A stretch of DNA of 13,414 nt from Parachlorella kessleri (Eukaryota; Chlorophyta; Trebouxiophyceae; Chlorellales; Chlorellaceae), in contig BBXU01001050.1 of assembly GCA_001598975.1 (NCBI GenBank), positions 1 to 13,414 of the forward strand. The letters run 5' to 3'. The translations under genes were made by a program, and so were the position numbers. The notes beneath the pieces are model-generated. The model was not told the origin of the DNA, ran no database searches, and saw nothing but the letters and a program-made list of their open reading frames with translations. Shown here piece after piece: positions 7,512 to 13,414 of the stretch (the stretch's first letter is position 1; each line of letters opens with the position of its first letter).

Positions 7512-10151
7512 TCACTGCGATAGCTGCCGCATGAAACGGTTGAGACCCTTCAGAGCAACGCCTATCTGGCCCGCTAGGCCCAGGCTGCCACCTTGGCCCT
7601 CCCCGCCCTGCGCTGCCCCCAGCGCCTCCATGATAATCAGGTCCAGCACCTCACCTGCATTGGAGTGGCAGTGTTGCCAGCTCAGCATGGAACACGCCGA
7701 CAGGCAGTGCTGCAAGCTCAGCATGGTATGTGCGCCTCTAGCTAGGCCTAGCTGAACCTACCTACTTGGGTTCATTGTGCACAAGTGCCTGCAGCCGAGG
7801 TAGGCAGGCTTGCGAGTAGGCCCCAAAGCTCAGAGCCCCGTATCAACGGGCGCCCAATCTCGCCACAAGTCGCTGTAAGCTGGAGGCAGTGGGGACCCAA
7901 ATCTAAGCAGCATGAGCTATCCCTCACGATCCCTAGCCCACCTGCTGGCCTAGAGGGCCGCTCAGCTGCAAGCTTGAACCTGCCAGGAACCGCCTCATCT
8001 TGTACAAAGACCTGCGGGAGAGGGGATCAAGATCCAAAATGGGTACCACTGCAAGCCTGTAGGCGTATGGTTGCCGTGCAACTCTGGTAGACTCCCAGCC
8101 AGACATCCAGAGGTCAAATGCTATACGCAAGCAGAAAGCATGCCATAGGAACAAGTGGCTGCACAAGTTGGCTGTGCAATGTCTCGCAGCTTGAAGGCAT
8201 TATAAGGCCTTAAAAGCCTTCAAGGCCACTGCGGTTGGTTTCCTGTGACCCCCTTATACATGGGCACTGCCCTGCCTTGCAGCCTCCACTGCACCAGTGC
8301 AGCCACTTCATTTTCCAGCCCGCTCGCTCCTTGCTAGTCTCACCTACTGTGAGCAGCTTCACCACTACAAGGGAAGTTGTTGCCATGGCACCCCACACCC
8401 CACCTCACCTCCCACGCCCACCTGCCACATGCCGGGATATCGTCGGAACACAGACCCCACATCCCCCACCGGCCGCAGCGAGTAGGTCGTGTTGAACTCT
8501 GCCAGGAAGTCCTCCCGCATGCGCCGCACGTTGAGCCCAATGCCCACATCGCCGCTGGCCAGGCGCGGGTTAAAGAGCACGACCGCCTGGCCGGGGCGCA
8601 GAGCGCGGCTCAGCTTGATCACAGCCTCCAAACCCTGCAGCAGCACACAGGTAGGGACGCAGGATTAGTTCGTGTCTGTGGAAACAACAAGGGGGCTAGC
8701 TTGCTAGTGGGCTGTGGGTTGAGAGTGGGTGGATTGCATAAGAGACTGCTGATAGTATCTATGACCCAGAGAGGTCTGCACTGTTATGGGTGCCAGGTCT
8801 GGGCAGGAAAGTACGGCACCAGGGGCATTCTGGCCGTCACAGCCTTCTGGACTGGCTTGCATTGGTGTTGAAATATCACTTCCAGCAAGCTGCAATCGGC
8901 CCTCTCTCCCTGCCACCCACCTGTGGGTCTGGCGCAGCAACTATTATGACATCATCATCCTCAGCCACAGGCCTGCATAGCAACCAGTGGTGGTCCGCCT
9001 AACAATACACCTGTGGCGAGAGGTGGCAGGTTGGCAGTCAGCTGTTTAGAGGTCATCTACGCAGGATTCAACCGACACAGTATGCATGCACTCACTTGCG
9101 GTCATTGAGAGAGGAGAACTGGAACTCGGCATCTGTCCACTGGTTCTTCAACATCGCGCAGACACCCACATCAGGGTACACCTGCATCCAAGAGACACGG
9201 CCACTGCTGGCTTGCATCTTGCCCTTAGCATGATAAAATCAAGTGCAACACCTCAAGGCAGACACATACGTGAACCAGCAGCTGAGCAGAGCTGTAAGCC
9301 AAGCCCCCAGTCGGACAATATCTTGCTGCACCACCAGACAACTCCACTACACAAACTCCTCCGCCACCCACCGCGCGGATGCGTTTGCCTGGCTGCAGCC
9401 GGGCGAGGTTGTCCAAGAAGCGCCGCGTGAGCTTCCAAAATCGCTGCTGGTCGCCCTCTTCCGCATAGATGGGCCCAGAGGCGGGGTCCCAAAACTCAGG
9501 CAGCAGAATTTCCACCTGGGCAGTGGAATATGATTGCAACTGGGTTATGGCTGAGATGGTGCGCAGGGTCGATCTTCAGTGCCGGCCAGGGTCAGCTCCC
9601 GCAAGAAGAGGGCAGTGGGGTTGGCAACTTGAAGTCAACATTGAGCAATGTCACATGCAACTGCAGGGAGCAGGTCCAAGCTGGCCGTCCAGCACTGGCT
9701 GGTTTGCAGTGTCTCGCTATTCGACCTTTTGCTTGCACGGATACCCTCAGCAGCCGTGCTGTTTAGCCAGCTTTGGTTCTGGCTGTTTTAGCAGCTGAGC
9801 ACGCACCACTCCTCGCTCCAAGCCGCGCTCCAGCGCCAACACAGTGGCTTCGCTGGCATCCTCCAGCGCGTCGGTCAGGCTGTCAGGCAGGACATCATCG
9901 TCTCGTGGGCCCAGCTCAGCTGGGTCTGTCGCAGCACTGGGTTGAGCAGCTTCAGCTGTGGGTCCTTCACTGCTGCTGCTGGTGTCGCTGCTGGCCTGGC
10001 TTCTGTACCGCCGCTGCTGCAGCCTCAACGGCTGGCCATTGGGTGACACTGTTGGCCGGGGAGGGGTTGCCCACTGCAGCCTGCTGGGGGTAGGTAGGCT
10101 TCCTGCCAACCCTGACACCTGCCTCACTGGTTGAAAAGATAGAACTGTCAT
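7512..10151 (-). CDS. Plastid DUF1995-family protein (LPA3-like)
   Basis: Seven - strand exons join in phase: 10151-9807, 9515-9372, 9181-9096, 8972-8921, 8634-8422, 8011-7942 and 7654-7512, giving 350 residues. All acceptors are CAG and donors are gtgcgt, gtgggt, gtgagt or similar. Residues 1-50 are a likely transit peptide (RLQQRRYRSQAS near its end), followed by a Ser/Ala/acidic linker. The DUF1995 domain covers about 95-345: LERGVVEILLPEFWDP (108-123), KRIRAVYPDVGVCAML (159-174), DDDVIIVAAPDPQ (197-209), AVVLFNPRLASGDVGIG (227-243), VFRRYPGMWQVF (272-283) and a C-terminal NRFMRQL. Several of these motifs are rebuilt across introns, which confirms the exon joins. In plants the family includes LPA3, needed for photosystem II accumulation, but other plastid paralogues have no settled role, and this copy could be either type. 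The ATG at 10151 has an in-frame TAA nine bases upstream. It is divergent from the ClpF-like gene. Confidence 0.9.
7667..7726. repeat. Pair of 24-base direct repeats in intron 6 of the DUF1995 gene
   Basis: Copies at 7667-7690 and 7703-7726 differ at two bases and are separated by 12 bases. They lie close to the acceptor of the last exon. This is probably a local duplication. Confidence 0.7.
8190..8224. repeat. 35-base near-perfect palindrome in intron 5 of the DUF1995 gene
   Basis: Nine-base arms cttgaaggc and gccttcaag flank a 17-base centre that itself contains the palindrome TAAGGCCTTA. Apart from one mismatched pair and one bulged base, the whole stretch can pair with itself. It could form a hairpin in the pre-mRNA. 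Confidence 0.75.
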
Positions 10152-10520
10152 CCTGGTTTAGCTAGCTGTGGTTGCGTCCGAGCAAAACTGGAAGCTAGGC
10201 ACCACCCTTGCCTGCAACAGATGTATCACTCAACAGTGCTATTCCCAACATGGCAATGGGCAGCAATTGCCACAAGCGCGCTAACAACTTGCTATCTGCT
10301 GCCCTGCGTGCTGCCGCCACAGCGCTTCCAGCCTGGAGGGTCACAAATTTGTGCAAGGTGCGCTTATCCACCAGCTGGTCGTGCCTCTGTTTGCTTGCTC
10401 ATTTCAGTTTGCAGGTCATTATCTTCCTTACTGCACCCATCTCACAAGCGTAGTACTGCCACTCGGCACCCAGGGCCAGCCAGCTTTGCAGAGGAGCGTT
10501 GAGGCTGCCTGTGTTGCGTC
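10152..10520. promoter_or_regulatory. Shared upstream region of two divergent plastid-protein genes
   Basis: These 369 bases separate the ATG of the DUF1995 gene (- strand) from the ATG of the ClpF-like gene (+ strand). Both 5' UTRs and both promoters must fit here unless 5' UTR introns reach further. I see no clear TATA box. A GATAAG element (- strand, 10363-10368) resembles the plant I-box but is too short to trust. Confidence 0.55.
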
Positions 10521-13092
10521 ATGGCAGCCCTGTTGCCAAGCTGTGCGACCCTCCTGACGCCCCCGTGCGCCGCCCCTCGTGCACCGGTGGCTAGGCCCTG
10601 GGGCCTCTTTGCCAAAAGCGCCCAGCAGTCCAATGCACGTGAGGCAATTGCTGCGTTCGCTCACTCTTTGAGAACACAGGACTCAAGGCAAAGCCGCCCA
10701 CTAAGCACCTCCCCCTGGTTTGAATTACCTGCCCTATCGCCTGTGCATGCCCAAGGCCTGCAGCCCTACAACGCTAGCGGCTGATGGACAGCAGCCTGGC
10801 CCTCTACACTGTCTTGCAGGAAAACGCTGCTATGCGCATGGCCGCCAGGTGAAAGCTCAGGTGTATGCAAGGACGAGCGGCGGGGCGCAGGGCGACCTGC
10901 TCACTGTTGAACGCAGCGCCTTGGTGAACCGCGAGATTATTTTGTTCATCTTCCAGCTGGTGAGTGGTGGTCCTGTACAGGTCCCTGAATCTTCTCTCTT
11001 TGAGCGTTGCATGAGGCAGCCCTATCTGGTGTGGACGCGCCTTGGAGCAGCTCTTAGCTTGGCTTAGGTCGCTGTATAGCGTACCGCTTACCAGACTATG
11101 CTGCGCGAGTCCCACCAATCATGGGCCAAAGCGGATACAGGTTATGATTTGTGTCCACCTGCTCCCCTGCTGTTGCCCCTGCCCTATGTGGCTCATTGCC
11201 GTTGGGTTTCGTAGAACACATCATCAACTGGGTTGGCCGGTTTTCTGACCCCTGTGTGGCAAAGGTGAAGATTTAGAACATAATTGTGTTAAGTGATGCT
11301 GGCTGCAGGAGCTGGACCAGCAGCTTGTTCGAGCGCTCAATACTGATGCCTACGAGGCTGCTCAAGAGATTCGCCAGCGCAGGCAGCAGGTGTGAAGTGC
11401 GCGCTCTTTGGGGTTGGGATATGTTGCTGGTGGCCCTTGCACTTGACTCCCGGGTTGGGCACTCTGTGAAGACTTGTTGGGAGGCAAGCATTGCATGCAT
11501 CGTGCCACAAGCACCTGGCGTAGCAAGCATGTGGGCATCTGAACGCTGAAAGGCCTGCTCAAAACATGAGCTGCGGCGGCTTGGCCCACACATGCGTCAA
11601 CTTCTCTGCGACCTACACATGTAGCACAGCTTCGTCCACCCACCACCAGCTACCGAACCACCTGCCATGAGCTTGCTGTTTATGTGAGTGCACCACCCCT
11701 GCCGTCTCTGACGCGCAGCTACCCTACTGCTGCTGTGTGTGCTACCAATTGCCTGCAGGTGGATGAGGCCCTGCACGAGGTGCAGCAGGTGAAGGGGCCC
11801 GGCTGCGGCGCCCGCCTGGCGTCCAAGTCAGACCAGGTGGACCTGGCGCCCGCCATCCTGAGGCTCAAGATGGAGCTGCAGCAGGCGGTGGAGCAGGAGA
11901 GGTGGGTGATGGCTCCGTATGGTTGAGGGCTGTGTGATTTCCCCACCTTTTAGAACCTCGGTGGTGGTGGTGGTGGTGTAGGTGGGTGGGTGGGTGGGCT
12001 TGGGGGGAGAGGGGGGTGGGGGTGGTGGTGGTGGGGGGTCCTTCAGGCATGATGGGGGTGGTTGGGGAATCCTGCCGGGCTGCTGGAGTTGACCTGCAAA
12101 ACCTATTGGCTGTGCATTGACATGAGGTGTGTCTGTTTGTAAGTTGACTAGGTTTGCCTGCCCTGCGCGCTGCACAGGTATGCGGAGGCTGCAGCGCTGC
12201 GTGACCAGCTCAAGCCGCTGGAAGAGCAGTCGCGTGTTGCGGCCCTTGAGACCCAGCAGCTGGCCGTAACGCCGCAGTACGCGTTGGGGCAGGTATTGGA
12301 CATGGCAATGGGAGTGGTGTACGCCGACTGAAGGAGTCTCAAGGTCCTAATGCCTCTGTGGAGTGGACCAGTAAGGTGGTTTTCTGTGAAATGAAGTTCA
12401 GTGTCCTTTTGTGCCCCGCGCCCCATGCACTGCGCGCTGAGACGGTTGCATGTGCTAGCACCGGCGCAGGTGGTGGTCCACGCTACCAAGGGCTACCGGG
12501 CGGTGGTGTGCGGCTGGGACGGCAACTGCTGCGAGGACCAGCAGTGGCAGCGGGAGGCAGGCATCAGGTGGGCTGGCAGGGTATCTGTGATTGAGCGTCT
12601 CTGCGCTGCGAGGCTCAGTCACAAGGTTGGAGCAACCAGGCCGACAGCTGGCACAGCGTGGGAAGGTTTTGTAGGGCCTGCCAGGCGCAGGTGTGCCTGG
12701 GTGGTGCTGGCATTCACTGGTGGGCAGCCCTGGGTAGTTAACCCATCCTCTGCTGATATGTGCGAGGGGAGGCAGAGAGTAGGTGCCCAGCAGCTGCCTG
12801 TGTTGGGCCCTTGACAGGGGCCCTGCCGTGTAGGAGCTCCCCCAGCAAGTGAAGTGCACATCAAGGCAAGCACACCCCTGGAGCCAGCGCCTTGTACGGG
12901 TTTTATAGTGATTCCCCATCTCTCTGCTGTGCTGTGCTGCGCAGCGAGCCCAACCAGGTGTTCTACCACCTGCTGGTGGATGCAAGGGACTGGCCTTATG
13001 ATGACGAGCAGCCGCCGGTGGCATACGTGCCCGAGAGCCGCCTGGCGCCAGCCGCTCCGGCGGAGGAGGGCGAGGATGTGGACCCCAATCCT
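10521..13092 (+). CDS. CLPF: ClpF-like UVR/YccV protein, 3' end outside the window
   Basis: Seven exons join in phase: 10521-10638, 10820-10959, 11309-11389, 11759-11901, 12178-12292, 12470-12567 and 12945-13092. They encode 281 residues with no stop; the last donor is gtgagt at 13093, so more exons follow beyond the edge. Residues 1-55 look like a transit peptide (VKAQVYA near its end). A helix (ALVNREIILFIFQL, 73-86) leads into a UVR-like motif at about 87-118 and a better one at about 146-180 (VEQERYAEAAALRDQLKPLE). A YccV-like domain runs from about 197: LGQVVVHATKGYRAVVCGWD (197-216), NQVFYHLLVD (235-244) and YVPESRL (259-265). Plant ClpF has this order and acts with ClpS1 as a substrate adaptor of the stromal Clp protease. 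The domain's usual last piece is missing only because of the window edge. ATG 10521 has an in-frame TGA at 10500-10502. Confidence is high for the family and moderate for orthology. Confidence 0.87.
11960..12038 (+). repeat. G-rich tract with G-quadruplex motif in intron 4 of the ClpF-like gene
   Basis: The tract starts with GGT repeats, then GGGTGGGTGGGTGGG at 11984-11998, then G runs of up to six. Four G-triplets with single-T loops are a textbook very stable parallel G-quadruplex. It is on the coding strand, so the pre-mRNA carries it, about 60 bases after the donor. Confidence 0.85.
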
Positions 13093-13414
13093 GTGAGTGG
13101 TCGCCCGGATGCTGCGCCCTCTGCATGGGTCAGACCTTGCACTGGCAGCTGCCGGGCAGCAGGTAGTAGCTGTTGGCTGCTTCCCCTGGGTTGCTGACTC
13201 TCCACCACACATGCCGGCATGTTACATGGCATTGGTCAGCGGCGACGCCTTAGAAGGGCCTTGTAGCAGGGCTCTAGTCCCTCATTCGCATGGGACGTCG
13301 TGCTTCATCCCTGTTGTGGAGCGGCCTACCTTGCCTTGCTGTGTGCCTTGCGCGGCCTGTACCCGTTGTTCCGGCCAGATTGCATCGATTGACTGACGCC
13401 CACCTGCACTTCCC
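13093..13414 (+). other. Start of intron 7 of the ClpF-like gene
   Basis: The exon ending at 13092 is followed by a consensus gtgagt donor. I find no further exon with YccV or downstream ClpF motifs before the window ends, so this stretch is read as intron, running off the edge. Confidence 0.6.

Noticed and set aside
8377..8871. A 164-codon open frame on the + strand
   Set aside because: It is antisense to the most conserved DUF1995 exon (8634-8422) and continues into its intron; no family signal.
10363..10368. GATAAG on the - strand as a light-regulated I-box
   Set aside because: A six-base match is expected by chance at this scale and no companion G-box was found nearby.
11828..12175. A Pro/His-rich protein on the - strand
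   Set aside because: It is the translation of the G-rich intron tract read backwards; low complexity explains the open frame.
12455..13126. A 223-codon open frame on the - strand
   Set aside because: It lies antisense to ClpF-like exons and introns with clear UVR/YccV coding on the + strand. GC-rich codons on one strand create long open frames on the other.
1..13414. tRNA genes, CRISPR arrays, transposase or reverse transcriptase genes
   Set aside because: I looked for conserved tRNA loop sequences, regularly spaced identical repeats, and catalytic motifs of mobile-element proteins, and saw none.

Overview
The window looks like nuclear DNA from a green alga (Chlorophyta). Every gene is intron-rich, with short exons, GT..AG introns of roughly 75-550 bases and mostly CAG acceptors. 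TGTAA, the usual poly(A) signal of green algae, lies 170-290 bases past each of the four stop codons in the window. Three of the proteins begin with, or appear to begin with, chloroplast transit peptides, and a fourth is a centriole protein, so the lineage makes or recently made basal bodies. The species cannot be named from this sequence. No bacterial operon, phage, transposon coding gene, tRNA, rRNA or CRISPR array was seen. Most long open frames are shadows; the real genes appear only when exons are joined in phase. All exon joins below were read by eye and each was checked for phase.

Layout, left to right. (1) Positions 319-2014, + strand: the last four exons of an unrecognised helical protein whose 5' part lies to the left or was not resolved. 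(2) Positions 4561-2515, - strand: a five-exon gene for the centriole protein POC5 (526 aa), tail to tail with gene 1. (3) Positions 4738-5361: a degenerate tandem repeat array between genes. (4) Positions 6956-5878, - strand: a four-exon gene for a 170-aa protein with a two-part chloroplast and thylakoid-lumen targeting sequence, with a TATA-like box in front. (5) Positions 10151-7512, - strand: a seven-exon gene for a 350-aa plastid DUF1995 protein (LPA3 family). (6) Positions 10521 to beyond the right edge, + strand: seven exons of a ClpF-like protein, with a predicted transit peptide, two UVR-type motifs and a YccV-like domain. Its 3' end is outside the window.

Genes 5 and 6 are divergent, with only 369 bases between their start codons, and both products are predicted to be plastid proteins, so a shared promoter region is possible. 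Gene 4, just behind gene 5 on the same strand, also makes a plastid protein. The right half is therefore a small run of nuclear genes for chloroplast proteins (lumen protein, probable photosystem-related DUF1995 protein, Clp protease adaptor). The left half holds the centriole gene and an unknown gene. Nothing here demonstrates a new multi-gene system. The most useful leads are the unidentified lumen protein, the divergent plastid pair, the repeat array with its long open frame, and a very strong G-quadruplex motif in a ClpF-like intron.
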